A stretch of 64,000 nucleotides of DNA, taken from the NCBI RefSeq assembly GCF_021916785.1, contig NZ_JAKCFC010000002.1, forward strand, positions 682,001-746,000. Direction: 5' to 3'. Shown here in pieces: positions 51,077 to 58,556 of the stretch. The stretch is from Mycolicibacterium lacusdiani (GTDB taxonomy: Bacteria > Actinomycetota > Actinomycetes > Mycobacteriales > Mycobacteriaceae). Position numbers and translations under genes: made by a program. Numbering within the stretch: position 1 is the first letter of the stretch; every line of letters begins with the position of its first letter. The notes below the pieces were generated by a model. It saw nothing but the letters and a program-made list of their open reading frames with translations. It was not told the DNA's origin and did no database searches.

Positions 51077-52408
51077 ATGACGAACCACCCGAGGTATTCG
51101 CCGCCGCAGCCGCCGCAGGGCCCGCGTCCCGGTGGCTATGACCACGCGGCGCCTGGTTACCCGGGTGGGCAGGCTCGTCCAGGTCCGCAGCAGCCGAACT
51201 ACGACTGGCGCTACGCGACCCAACAGCACGGCTACCGCGGCCCGCACGATCCGTACGCCGGGGGTCCGCAGACCCGCGTCATGCCGGGTGGGCCGGTGCC
51301 CGCGCAGCAGACCCGTTCGCGCGCAGGCGCTTTGACGGTCGGAGCGCTCGCGATCGCACTGGTGTCGGCCGGAATCGGCGGCGGTGTAGCAACGCTGGTC
51401 GAGCCCGACCGGGCATCGGTGTCCTCGGTCTCCGGTGCAACCCCCGGCGAGCCCGCGGCCAGCCTGCCCGCCGGCTCCGTCGAGCAGGTCGCCGCCAAGG
51501 TCGTTCCCAGCGTGGTCAAGTTGGAGACCGACATGGGCAGGCAGTCCGAGGAGGGCTCGGGCATCATCCTGTCGTCCGACGGACTGATCCTCACCAACAA
51601 CCACGTCGTCTCGGCTGCCAAGGACGGCGGCCCCGGCGGCGGTGCCGTCCAGACCAAGGTCACCTTCGCCAACGGAGCCACCACGTCGTTCACCGTCGTG
51701 GGCACCGACCCGAGCAGTGACATCGCCGTGGTCCGCGCCGACAACGCCAGGGACCTGACGCCCATCACCGTGGGCTCCTCGGGCAATCTGCGCGTCGGCC
51801 AGGACGTGGTGGCCATCGGATCGCCACTCGGACTCGAGGGCACCGTCACCACCGGAATCGTCAGCGCGCTGAACCGGCCCGTGGCCGCAGGCGGCGATGT
51901 GAAGAACCAGAACACCGTGCTCGACGCGATCCAGACCGACGCCGCGATCAATCCGGGTAACTCGGGCGGCGCGCTGGTGAACATGAACGGCGAACTCGTC
52001 GGCGTGAACTCCGCGATCGCCACGCTGGGCGGCGATTCGGCGCAGTCGCAGAGTGGTTCGATCGGGCTCGGCTTCGCCATCCCGGTCGACCAGGCCAAGC
52101 GCATCGCCGACGAACTCATCCAGAACGGCACCGCTTCGCACGCCTCGCTGGGCGTGCAGGTGGGCAACGACGCGGCGGCGGACGGCGCCAAGATCGTCGA
52201 CGTCACCAGCGGTGGCGCTGCGGCGGCCGCAGGTCTGCCCAGCGGCGTCGTCGTCACCAAGGTCGACGACCGGGTGATCGGCAGCGCCGACGCGCTCGTG
52301 GCAGCCGTCCGCTCGAAGGCGCCCGGCGACCAGGTCACGCTGACCTACCTCGATCCGTCGGGCAAGCCGCAGACCGTGCAGGTCACCCTTGGCAAGGCCG
52401 CCCAGTGA
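51077..52408 (+). CDS. pepD: HtrA-like serine protease PepD
   Basis: A 443-residue membrane-anchored protease/chaperone. A Pro/Gly/Tyr-rich cytoplasmic tail (1-80) precedes one helix (about 84-104). The trypsin-like domain has the triad H176 (TNNHVV), D215 (SSDIAVVR) and S296 (NPGNSGGALV). A PDZ domain occupies about 345-435 (LGVQVGN...GLPSGVVVTKVDDRVI). It degrades misfolded exported proteins and in M. tuberculosis feeds back on the MprAB/SigE response. An MprA-box-like repeat lies upstream. Confidence 0.95.
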   Translation: MTNHPRYSPPQPPQGPRPGGYDHAAPGYPGGQARPGPQQPNYDWRYATQQHGYRGPHDPYAGGPQTRVMPGGPVPAQQTRSRAGALTVGALAIALVSAGIGGGVATLVEPDRASVSSVSGATPGEPAASLPAGSVEQVAAKVVPSVVKLETDMGRQSEEGSGIILSSDGLILTNNHVVSAAKDGGPGGGAVQTKVTFANGATTSFTVVGTDPSSDIAVVRADNARDLTPITVGSSGNLRVGQDVVAIGSPLGLEGTVTTGIVSALNRPVAAGGDVKNQNTVLDAIQTDAAINPGNSGGALVNMNGELVGVNSAIATLGGDSAQSQSGSIGLGFAIPVDQAKRIADELIQNGTASHASLGVQVGNDAAADGAKIVDVTSGGAAAAAGLPSGVVVTKVDDRVIGSADALVAAVRSKAPGDQVTLTYLDPSGKPQTVQVTLGKAAQ

Positions 52409-52466
52409 CCATCGCGCCGGGGCGACCCGAGCTGAGAATGGTCACGCCCGCGTCGGTCGGGCCATA

Positions 52467-52472
52467 TACGGT
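52467..52472 (+). promoter_or_regulatory. moaB2 -10 element, leaderless geometry
   Basis: TACGGT ends seven bases before ATG 52480. It supports that start and an internal promoter after pepD. Confidence 0.4.
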
Positions 52473-52479
52473 TGAGTTC

Positions 52480-52977
52480 ATGGAACAGCCGTCGGAACTG
52501 GTGGGCCGCGCGCTGGTCGTGGTCGTCGATGATCGCACCGCGCATGGCGACGAGGAGGACCACAGCGGTCCGTTGGTCACCGAACTATTGGGTGAGGCGG
52601 GATTCGTCGTCGACGGGGTCGTCGTCGTGGCGTCCGACGAGGTCGAGATCCGCAACGCGCTCAACACCGCCGTCATCGGCGGCGTCGACCTGGTGATCTC
52701 CGTCGGTGGCACCGGTGTCACGCCGCGCGACGTCACGCCCGAGGCCACGCGCACGATCCTCGACAGGGAACTCCTCGGCATCTCCGAGGCGCTGCGGGCG
52801 TCCGGGTTGTCGGCGGGCATCGTCGACGCCGGCGTCTCCCGCGGCCTGGCCGGCATCTCCGGCAGCACGCTCGTCGTCAACATCCCCGGTTCACGTGGCG
52901 CGGTACGCGACGGCATGGCCACTTTGGGTCCGCTCGCGACTCAGGTCATCGCCCAGCTATCCAGCCTGGACATCTGA
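52480..52977 (+). CDS. moaB2: Molybdopterin adenylyltransferase-fold protein MoaB2
   Basis: A 165-residue MogA/MoaB-fold protein. VGRALVVVVDDRTAHGDEEDHSGPLVTELL and the DLVISVGGTGVTPRDVTPEATR segment contain the GGTG-T/S molybdopterin-binding loop; SRGLAGISGSTLVVNIPGS is the second conserved loop. In M. tuberculosis, MoaB2 has been reported to bind SigH and stabilise it, so a role in stress regulation next to mprAB-pepD is plausible. ATG 52480 matches that homologue; an in-frame GTG at 52405 overlaps the pepD stop. Confidence 0.88.
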   Translation: MEQPSELVGRALVVVVDDRTAHGDEEDHSGPLVTELLGEAGFVVDGVVVVASDEVEIRNALNTAVIGGVDLVISVGGTGVTPRDVTPEATRTILDRELLGISEALRASGLSAGIVDAGVSRGLAGISGSTLVVNIPGSRGAVRDGMATLGPLATQVIAQLSSLDI

Positions 52978-53110
52978 GCCGGTGTTCAGGCGACCGGACC
53001 TCGGTCTCGGTCTCAGGGGCACAGGTGGAGCAATGCTCGTGGTGACGCCAAACCTCGTACGTCACACCCGTGTTGTGTTAACGCACGGTGAACAGCGCCG
53101 ATGCGCCAAC

Positions 53111-53126
53111 TGTGATCTTCGTCACA
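53111..53126. promoter_or_regulatory. Consensus CRP site
   Basis: TGTGATCTTCGTCACA is a perfect match to TGTGA-N6-TCACA. It lies 13 bp before the ATG of a 52-residue gene and 133 bp after the moaB2 stop. At this spacing a bound CRP would repress a leaderless start at 53140 or activate a promoter just downstream. Confidence 0.75.
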
Positions 53127-53139
53127 CCGGGTGGATCTC

Positions 53140-53298
53140 ATGAGCGACCCAGCGCGGCCAACGCGGGATGTAGTTAACAAGATCTTCGGCGAATCCATTC
53201 CCACTATCACTAGTGACGAGCGCGACGACACCCGCCCCGACGACGATCCGGACCGAGATCGCTGGCTGCGGGACAACGTCCCGCCACACCACGGCTGA
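53140..53298 (+). CDS. Small acidic conserved-looking protein (52 aa)
   Basis: A 52-residue ORF, MSDPARPTRDVVNKIFGESI followed by an Asp/Arg-rich half ending LRDNVPPHHG. It is highly charged with no membrane segment or cysteine. Third-position GC is high and the frame is open between the CRP site and the porin leader. In M. smegmatis a small hypothetical gene sits at the same place between moaB2 and a porin gene, as I recall. No function can be given. The ribosome binding site is weak (GTGGATCTC). Confidence 0.6.
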   Translation: MSDPARPTRDVVNKIFGESIPTITSDERDDTRPDDDPDRDRWLRDNVPPHHG

Positions 53299-53675
53299 CC
53301 TGTGCTTTCCCGCTGAGCGAAATGCGGCGGGCCCGAGGTGCGCACTTCGTCCCTTGGATACTTTCGGTATGTGACCGGCGTCGATGACGTAGTGCCTTCG
53401 TAGACGGGCCCGTACACGAGTCGGCTTCGGTACGCCTCAGCAAATCGCTTCTTCGCCTGTGCGTCTCCCAAACTCGAGAATCGCTTGCGTTGCCGGGGGG
53501 ATGCCTCACCGTTATGTTTCTGCTGTCAACGATGAGCGATTGATAAGAGCAACATGTGGACTTTCTAATTCCGCTCACATGAAGCTCTTGCACGGTGTGT
53601 GGTTGAGGCGTAAGACCACCCACCGGAACCACCGCGGTGAGCCTGCCGGATCACCTTCGACACAAAAGGGAGAAC
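53299..53675. promoter_or_regulatory. Leader and promoter of the porin genes
   Basis: A 377-bp region of lower GC. TTGCCG (53490-53495), a 17-bp spacer and TATGTT (53513-53518) form a good promoter; transcription would start near 53525 and give an untranslated leader of about 150 bases, in keeping with the long leader known for mspA. GGATACTTTCGGTA at 53356-53369 is also found at 5317-5330. AAGGGAG precedes the porin ATG. No other gene is supported. Confidence 0.55.
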
Positions 53676-54311
53676 ATGAAGGCAATCAGTCGGGTGCTGG
53701 TCGCGTTGGTCGCGACCATCGCGGCTCTGTTCGCGAGCACGGGCACCTCACACGCAGGTCTGGACAACGAGCTGAGCCTCGTTGACGGCAAGGACCGCAC
53801 GCTGACCGTCCAGCAGTGGGACACGTTCCTCAATGGCGTGTTCCCCCTGGACCGCAACCGGCTCACCCGTGAGTGGTTCCACTCGGGCAAGGCCAAGTAC
53901 ATCGTCGCGGGCCCCGGTGCCGATGAGTTCGAGGGAACGCTGGAGCTGGGTTACCAGATCGGCTTCCCCTGGTCGCTCGGTGTGGGCATCAACTTCTCGT
54001 ACACCACCCCGAACATCCTGATCGACGATGGCGACATCACCGGCCCTCCCTTCGGCCTGGAGTCGGTCATCACCCCGAACCTGTTCCCCGGCGTGTCCTT
54101 CAGTGCTGACCTGGGCAACGGCCCCGGCATCCAGGAAGTCGCCACCTTCTCGGTGGACGTCGCGGGTCCCGACGGTGCGGTTGCCGTCTCCAACGCGCAT
54201 GGAACGGTGACCGGTGCTGCCGGTGGCGTGCTGCTGCGTCCGTTCGCCCGCTTGATCTCGAGCACCGGCGACAGCGTCACCACCTACGGCGAGCCCTGGA
54301 ACATGAATTAA
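53676..54311 (+). CDS. MspA-family porin, tandem copy 1
   Basis: A 211-residue outer-membrane porin that forms the octameric goblet channel for small hydrophilic solutes across the mycolate membrane. A signal peptide ends at SHA before Gly28 (mature GLDNELSLVDG). VQQWDTFLNGVFPLDRNRLTREWFHSGKAKYIV, the constriction-zone Asp pair in LIDDGDITG and the C-terminal SVTTYGEPWNMN are as in M. smegmatis MspA. The second copy 760 bp downstream encodes the same protein. The place beside moaB2 corresponds, as I recall, to the mspC locus of M. smegmatis. Confidence 0.96.
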   Translation: MKAISRVLVALVATIAALFASTGTSHAGLDNELSLVDGKDRTLTVQQWDTFLNGVFPLDRNRLTREWFHSGKAKYIVAGPGADEFEGTLELGYQIGFPWSLGVGINFSYTTPNILIDDGDITGPPFGLESVITPNLFPGVSFSADLGNGPGIQEVATFSVDVAGPDGAVAVSNAHGTVTGAAGGVLLRPFARLISSTGDSVTTYGEPWNMN

Positions 54312-54347
54312 CAATTGTCACTCCTGTGACGATCACCAAGTAGCGGT

Positions 54348-54381
54348 GCGTGCCGGTCGGACTTCGGTCCGGCCGGCACGC
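54348..54381 (+). terminator. Hairpin with TTCG loop between the porin genes
   Basis: Fifteen-base arms (54348-54362 and 54367-54381) with a single T-G pair close on a TTCG tetraloop. The stem is very stable and should end or pause the transcript of copy 1 before copy 2. Confidence 0.85.
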
Positions 54382-54435
54382 TCGCTCCGCAGGGCCGCAG
54401 TCACCGCAGTTCACCATCTAGAAGGGTCAACCCAA

Positions 54436-55071
54436 ATGAAGGCAATTAGTCGGGTGCTGGTCGCGTTGGTCGCGACCATCGCGGCTCTGTTCGCGAGCAC
54501 GGGCACCTCACACGCAGGTCTGGACAACGAGCTGAGCCTCGTTGACGGCAAGGACCGCACGCTGACCGTCCAGCAGTGGGACACGTTCCTCAATGGCGTG
54601 TTCCCCCTGGACCGCAACCGGCTCACCCGTGAGTGGTTCCACTCGGGCAAGGCCAAGTACATCGTCGCGGGCCCCGGTGCCGATGAGTTCGAGGGAACGC
54701 TGGAGCTGGGTTACCAGATCGGCTTCCCCTGGTCGCTCGGTGTGGGCATCAACTTCTCGTACACCACCCCGAACATCCTGATCGACGATGGCGACATCAC
54801 CGGCCCTCCCTTCGGCCTGGAGTCGGTCATCACCCCGAACCTGTTCCCCGGCGTGTCCTTCAGTGCTGACCTGGGCAACGGCCCCGGCATCCAGGAAGTC
54901 GCCACCTTCTCGGTGGACGTCGCGGGTCCCGACGGTGCGGTTGCCGTCTCCAACGCGCATGGAACGGTGACCGGTGCTGCCGGTGGCGTGCTGCTGCGTC
55001 CGTTCGCCCGCTTGATCTCGAGCACCGGCGACAGCGTCACCACCTACGGCGAGCCCTGGAACATGAACTAA
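54436..55071 (+). CDS. MspA-family porin, tandem copy 2
   Basis: Encodes the same 211 residues as copy 1. I find only two base differences in 636, both silent: codon 4 (ATC to ATT) and the last codon (AAT to AAC). The flanks are unlike those of copy 1, with a weak AAGGG before the ATG and no convincing separate promoter in the 54 bases after the hairpin. This is a very recent duplication or one held identical by gene conversion. Expression may depend on read-through of the upstream hairpin. Confidence 0.95.
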   Translation: MKAISRVLVALVATIAALFASTGTSHAGLDNELSLVDGKDRTLTVQQWDTFLNGVFPLDRNRLTREWFHSGKAKYIVAGPGADEFEGTLELGYQIGFPWSLGVGINFSYTTPNILIDDGDITGPPFGLESVITPNLFPGVSFSADLGNGPGIQEVATFSVDVAGPDGAVAVSNAHGTVTGAAGGVLLRPFARLISSTGDSVTTYGEPWNMN

Positions 55072-55092
55072 CCGTTCGCCCGCTCATCGAGA

Positions 55093-55132
55093 ACAGCCCC
55101 CCGGCTCCGGCCGGGGGGCTGTCTTCTTTCTC
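55093..55132 (+). terminator. Strong intrinsic terminator after porin copy 2
   Basis: Thirteen-base arms (55093-55105 and 55110-55122, CAGCCCCCCGGC core) around a TCCG loop, followed by CTTCTTTCTC. It also lies just past the stop of the convergent mscL gene. Confidence 0.9.
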
Positions 55133-55140
55133 TGTGAGGG

Positions 55141-55578
55141 TCAGTCCTTGTCGGCGCTCGTCACCTTCGCCGTATCCGGGCTGGGCCCGGCACCGGGTGC
55201 GCTGCCGCGTCCGTCGACCAGCAGGTCGCGGATCTCGGTGAGCAGGCTCAGTTCGGTGTCCTGAGCCTGTTCCACCTCGCCTCGCTTGCGCAGGCGGTTG
55301 TAGGGCGCCACCACGAGGAAGTAGACGACGGCCGCGACCAGGACGAAGTTGATGGTCGCAGAGATCAAGACGTTGAGGTCGATGGTCTGGCCGCCGCCGA
55401 TGCTGACCTTGAGCAGCCCGACGTCGGTACCGCTGGCGCCGATGCGACTGGTGAGCGGCGTGATGATCGTGTCGGTGAACGACTTGACCAGTGCCGTGAA
55501 CGCGGTGCCGATGACGACCGCGACCGAGAGGTCGATGATGTTGCCGCGAGCGAGAAACTCCTTGAAGCCCTTGAGCAC
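55141..55578 (-). CDS. mscL: Large-conductance mechanosensitive channel
   Basis: A 145-residue channel that opens under hypo-osmotic membrane tension. [34 protein letters not shown] is the amphipathic helix and pore-lining TM1; TM2 is about residues 69-90 ([20 protein letters not shown]). The cytoplasmic C-terminal bundle contains [13 protein letters not shown]. Length and sequence agree with the M. tuberculosis channel. The tail after residue 120 is Gly/Pro-rich. Confidence 0.95.
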   Translation of the reverse strand: MLKGFKEFLARGNIIDLSVAVVIGTAFTALVKSFTDTIITPLTSRIGASGTDVGLLKVSIGGGQTIDLNVLISATINFVLVAAVVYFLVVAPYNRLRKRGEVEQAQDTELSLLTEIRDLLVDGRGSAPGAGPSPDTAKVTSADKD

Positions 55579-55648
55579 GAGCTGTCCCCTTCCGGACGTG
55601 ACGATTGCGCCCCAACCGTAACTCGCCGCAGGCGTGTGGAGTACCGCG

Positions 55649-56311
55649 TCACCGCAGCGTGAGCGTGAGTGCCTGGGTGAGGGATGCGCCCGCTACCTCG
55701 GTCGCGGAGCGTGAGGGCAGCGCGACGAGTACGACGCGCTGATCGCCGCTCGTTGGCGACGACGACCGCTGCGACACCAGCACGACGACGGCCTCGGCAG
55801 CCAGCACCCGTGGCGGGGCGTCGGCGTGATCGCCGGGCAGGGTCGATGGGGCAGCGAGTACGTCGACGACGTCACCGGGCCGCAGCAGGTCGAGCAGCGC
55901 CGCGTCGGCGAGGTCCAGTGCCACGACCCTCGCGTCCGGCCCTGCGGTGGCTTCGGTCAGACGCGGGGTCAGTAGGCGCACGTCGGTGATGACCTCGCCG
56001 CGTCGGGCGGGCCCGGCCAGGTTCATGCCGACCAGCCCGTCGATGTCGGACTGCGCGCCGTCGGGAACCGTTGTTGCCGAATGGGATTCGACGAGGACGT
56101 CGGCGTCGGTGAGCGCGGTGCCGGGGGCCAGGTCCCGGGCGGCGACGACGACGTCGACGCGTCCGTCGGCTGGATCCGGGCGTAGGGCGGCCACGGCGGC
56201 CAGCACGACGAGGGCACCCGCGAGCGCGCGGCGGGCGGCGACGGTACGCGTCCAGTCGGGGCGTAGTGCCGCGAGGCGGCCCCATGCCGACGGGTCGAGC
56301 GAATGCCCCAT
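55649..56311 (-). CDS. SAF-domain membrane-anchored protein (Rv0990c-like)
   Basis: A 220-residue protein with one membrane helix near residues 26-43 and an extracellular SAF/CpaB-like domain (about 50-120: [22 protein letters not shown]...[22 protein letters not shown]). The C-terminal part is an RcpC-like beta domain ([14 protein letters not shown]). Such domains occur in pilus-assembly CpaB proteins, but no pilus genes are near. It follows ruc on the same strand after 64 bp; in M. tuberculosis the pair is coregulated by HrcA as I recall. Confidence 0.78.
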   Translation of the reverse strand: MGHSLDPSAWGRLAALRPDWTRTVAARRALAGALVVLAAVAALRPDPADGRVDVVVAARDLAPGTALTDADVLVESHSATTVPDGAQSDIDGLVGMNLAGPARRGEVITDVRLLTPRLTEATAGPDARVVALDLADAALLDLLRPGDVVDVLAAPSTLPGDHADAPPRVLAAEAVVVLVSQRSSSPTSGDQRVVLVALPSRSATEVAGASLTQALTLTLR

Positions 56312-56375
56312 GCCCTCACGCTAGAGAGCGACGGTCCGGGTGAACATGCCTGGCGCGCAGGCCTGTGGACAACCT

Positions 56376-56762
56376 CTACTTGGAGCCGGCGGAGGCCGGA
56401 GCCGTGCTGCTCGACGACGACTTGCTGCCGCCGTCGCTCGAGGACGAATTAGACGAGCTGGAACTCGAGCTGCTCGATTCCTTGCTGCCGGAGTCCTTGC
56501 CTGCCGAACTCGACGACTCCGACGAGGACGACGTCGACGACGACGAATCGCCGTTCGACGAGCTGCTCGACGAACTCTTGGCCGCATCGCGACTGTCGGT
56601 GCGGTAGAAGCCGCTGCCCTTGAAGACGACGCCGACCTTGCCGAAGAGCTTGCGCAGACGACCCGAGCACTGCGGGCACGTCGTCAGCGCATCGTCAGTG
56701 AACGCCTGTACGGCGTCGAAGCGGTTGTCGCACTCAGTACATGCGTACGAATAGGTCGGCAC
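56376..56762 (-). CDS. ruc: Ruc-like FmdB zinc-ribbon protein with Ser-rich tail
   Basis: A 128-residue protein. The N-terminal FmdB zinc ribbon (residues 1-55) has the cysteine pairs CTEC (8-11) and CPQC (29-32). From about residue 60 it is almost all Ser with Lys, Asp and Gly and is surely disordered. The M. tuberculosis homologue Rv0991c (Ruc) is a redox-switched chaperone that holds unfolded proteins under oxidation and passes them to DnaK. GGAGG precedes the ATG, and a CIRCE-like HrcA operator lies 28 bp upstream. Confidence 0.9.
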   Translation of the reverse strand: MPTYSYACTECDNRFDAVQAFTDDALTTCPQCSGRLRKLFGKVGVVFKGSGFYRTDSRDAAKSSSSSSSNGDSSSSTSSSSESSSSAGKDSGSKESSSSSSSSSNSSSSDGGSKSSSSSTAPASAGSK

Positions 56763-56789
56763 GTGAACCTCCGAAGATGGTCAAACTTG

Positions 56790-56816
56790 TTAGCACTCTA
56801 CCGGTGCAAGTGCTAG
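56790..56816. promoter_or_regulatory. CIRCE-like HrcA operator
   Basis: TTAGCACTC, nine bases, then AAGTGCTAG, against the CIRCE consensus TTAGCACTC-N9-GAGTGCTAA: the first arm is perfect, the second matches at seven of nine. It precedes ruc on the minus strand, in line with heat-shock control by HrcA. Confidence 0.85.
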
Positions 56817-56879
56817 AACCGCCAAGCGGCCCGGTCAATTCCTGCCGAGCCGCCGACGCACGGTGACGAGCAGCGCAGT

Positions 56880-57473
56880 TCACCGCCGCGGTAGTTCGAA
56901 GAGTCCTCGCCCCGGTGTCAGCACATGCGTCATGGCCACGTCGTGCGCCTCGCCGGGCAACTCCGCGACGAATTCCTCGTCCCGCACGACCGCGCACAGT
57001 CGTGCGCCGGGGCCGATCAGCGGAAGCGAGCGGTCGTAGTAACCGGCGCCTCGGCCGAGCCGGACGCCGCGGCGATCCACGGCAAGCGCGGGCACCAGCA
57101 CCAGCGCGGCCGATGCGATCGCCTGCGGAGGTTCGTGCGGCGGCGCGGGTTCGCGAAGCCCGAACGGCGCCTCGACCAGCGCGTCGCCGCGGTAGGTGCC
57201 CCACGACAGCGGCACCGGGGTGCCGTCGTCGTCCCGCGCGACGGGCAGCAGTACCCGTGCGCCTGCGGCCACCATTGCGTCCAGCATGTCGACCGACCCC
57301 GGTTCGGAAGCCACCGGCACGTAGGCGCAGACGACGTCTCCGCGCTCGACGACGGTGCTCAGTGCGGCCCGGATCGCATCCGCTTCAGCGCTGCGGCGCG
57401 CCGGTGTCAGCTCCCGGCGGGCGCGCAGCACGGCCGATCGCCACTGCGCCTTCGTCCTCCCGCCGACCGTCAC
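56880..57473 (-). CDS. 5-formyltetrahydrofolate cyclo-ligase (Rv0992c-like)
   Basis: A 197-residue enzyme that converts 5-formyl-THF with ATP to 5,10-methenyl-THF. KAQWRSAVLRARREL at the N-terminus and the C-terminal loop DRRGVRLGRGAGYYDRSL, with the catalytic Lys replaced by Arg in the GRG-AGYYDR motif as in other actinobacterial members, identify it. GTG 57473 is the best start; the longer frame runs under galU. It is divergent from galU across 90 bp. Confidence 0.9.
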   Translation of the reverse strand: MTVGGRTKAQWRSAVLRARRELTPARRSAEADAIRAALSTVVERGDVVCAYVPVASEPGSVDMLDAMVAAGARVLLPVARDDDGTPVPLSWGTYRGDALVEAPFGLREPAPPHEPPQAIASAALVLVPALAVDRRGVRLGRGAGYYDRSLPLIGPGARLCAVVRDEEFVAELPGEAHDVAMTHVLTPGRGLFELPRR

Positions 57474-57550
57474 GGTCGCCAGCCTGTCACCCCGCTGGCC
57501 GGGTCGCGCAGAGATGGTGGACTCGCAGGGTCGGGAACGGTCGATGGCGT

Positions 57551-57556
57551 TATCGT
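57551..57556 (+). promoter_or_regulatory. galU -10 element, leaderless geometry
   Basis: TATCGT ends seven bases before ATG 57564, with no Shine-Dalgarno sequence in between. Confidence 0.45.
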
Positions 57557-57563
57557 GTGACGG

Positions 57564-58478
57564 ATGACTCCACAGGCTCTGGTGCCGATTCCGCGCACCG
57601 CCGTCGTTCCCGCCGCAGGCTTGGGAACGCGTTTCCTTCCCGCGACGAAGACGGTTCCCAAGGAGCTGCTGCCCGTCGTCGACACGCCTGGCATCGAGCT
57701 GGTAGCCGCCGAAGCCGCCGAAGCGGGCGCCGAGCGTCTCGTGATCATCACCTCCGAGGGCAAGGACGGCGTGGTCGCGCACTTCGTCGAGGACCTCGTC
57801 CTCGAAGGCACCCTCGAGGCCCGCGGCAAGCAGCTCATGCTCGAGAAGGTGCGGCGGGCGCCGGCTCTGATCAAGGTCGAGTCCGTGGTGCAGCACGAGC
57901 CGCTGGGTCTCGGGCACGCGGTCGGCTGCGTCGAGGACAGCCTGCTGCCCGACGAGGACGCCATCGCGGTGCTGCTGCCCGACGATCTCGTGCTGCCCAC
58001 CGGCGTGCTGGAGACCATGTCGAAGGTCCGTGCCAAGCGCGGCGGGACTGTGCTGTGCGCGATCGAGGTGCCTGCCGACAAGATCAGTGCCTACGGCGTC
58101 TTCGACGTCGAGGTCGTGCCCGACGCCGCCAACCCGAACGTGCTCAAGGTCAAGGGCATGGTCGAGAAGCCCAAGGCCGAGGACGCGCCGTCGCTGTACG
58201 CCGCCGCCGGCCGCTACGTGCTGGACCGGGCCATCTTCGACGCGTTGCGGCGGGTGCAGAAGGGCGTCGGCGGCGAGATTCAGCTGACCGACGCGATCGC
58301 ACTGCTCATCGAGGACGGGCATCCGGTGCACGTGGTGGTGCACCGCGGTACCCGACACGACTTGGGAAATCCCGGCGGCTACCTCAAGGCTGCGGTTGAC
58401 TTCGCGTTGGAACGCGACGACTACGGCCCCGAGCTGAGGAGCTGGCTGGTCGAGCGACTGGGTCTTCCCGCGGGCTGA
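57564..58478 (+). CDS. galU: UTP-glucose-1-phosphate uridylyltransferase
   Basis: A 304-residue nucleotidyltransferase that makes UDP-glucose for envelope polysaccharides and trehalose. VVPAAGLGTRFLPATKTVPKELLPVVD is the nucleotide-binding start, VLLPDDLV the metal-binding Asp segment, and FDVEVV...VKGMVEKP the sugar-binding segment. Length is normal. It begins the galU-moeA-rimJ-sepX series on the plus strand, with 78 bp before the moeA-like gene. Confidence 0.95.
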   Translation: MTPQALVPIPRTAVVPAAGLGTRFLPATKTVPKELLPVVDTPGIELVAAEAAEAGAERLVIITSEGKDGVVAHFVEDLVLEGTLEARGKQLMLEKVRRAPALIKVESVVQHEPLGLGHAVGCVEDSLLPDEDAIAVLLPDDLVLPTGVLETMSKVRAKRGGTVLCAIEVPADKISAYGVFDVEVVPDAANPNVLKVKGMVEKPKAEDAPSLYAAAGRYVLDRAIFDALRRVQKGVGGEIQLTDAIALLIEDGHPVHVVVHRGTRHDLGNPGGYLKAAVDFALERDDYGPELRSWLVERLGLPAG

Positions 58479-58556
58479 CGCGGCAATCCAGCCCCCGGGC
58501 TGGGCGGCGACGCGCACGTGCGCACGGCGGGCCCTAGGACTGCAGAAAGGCTTGAC

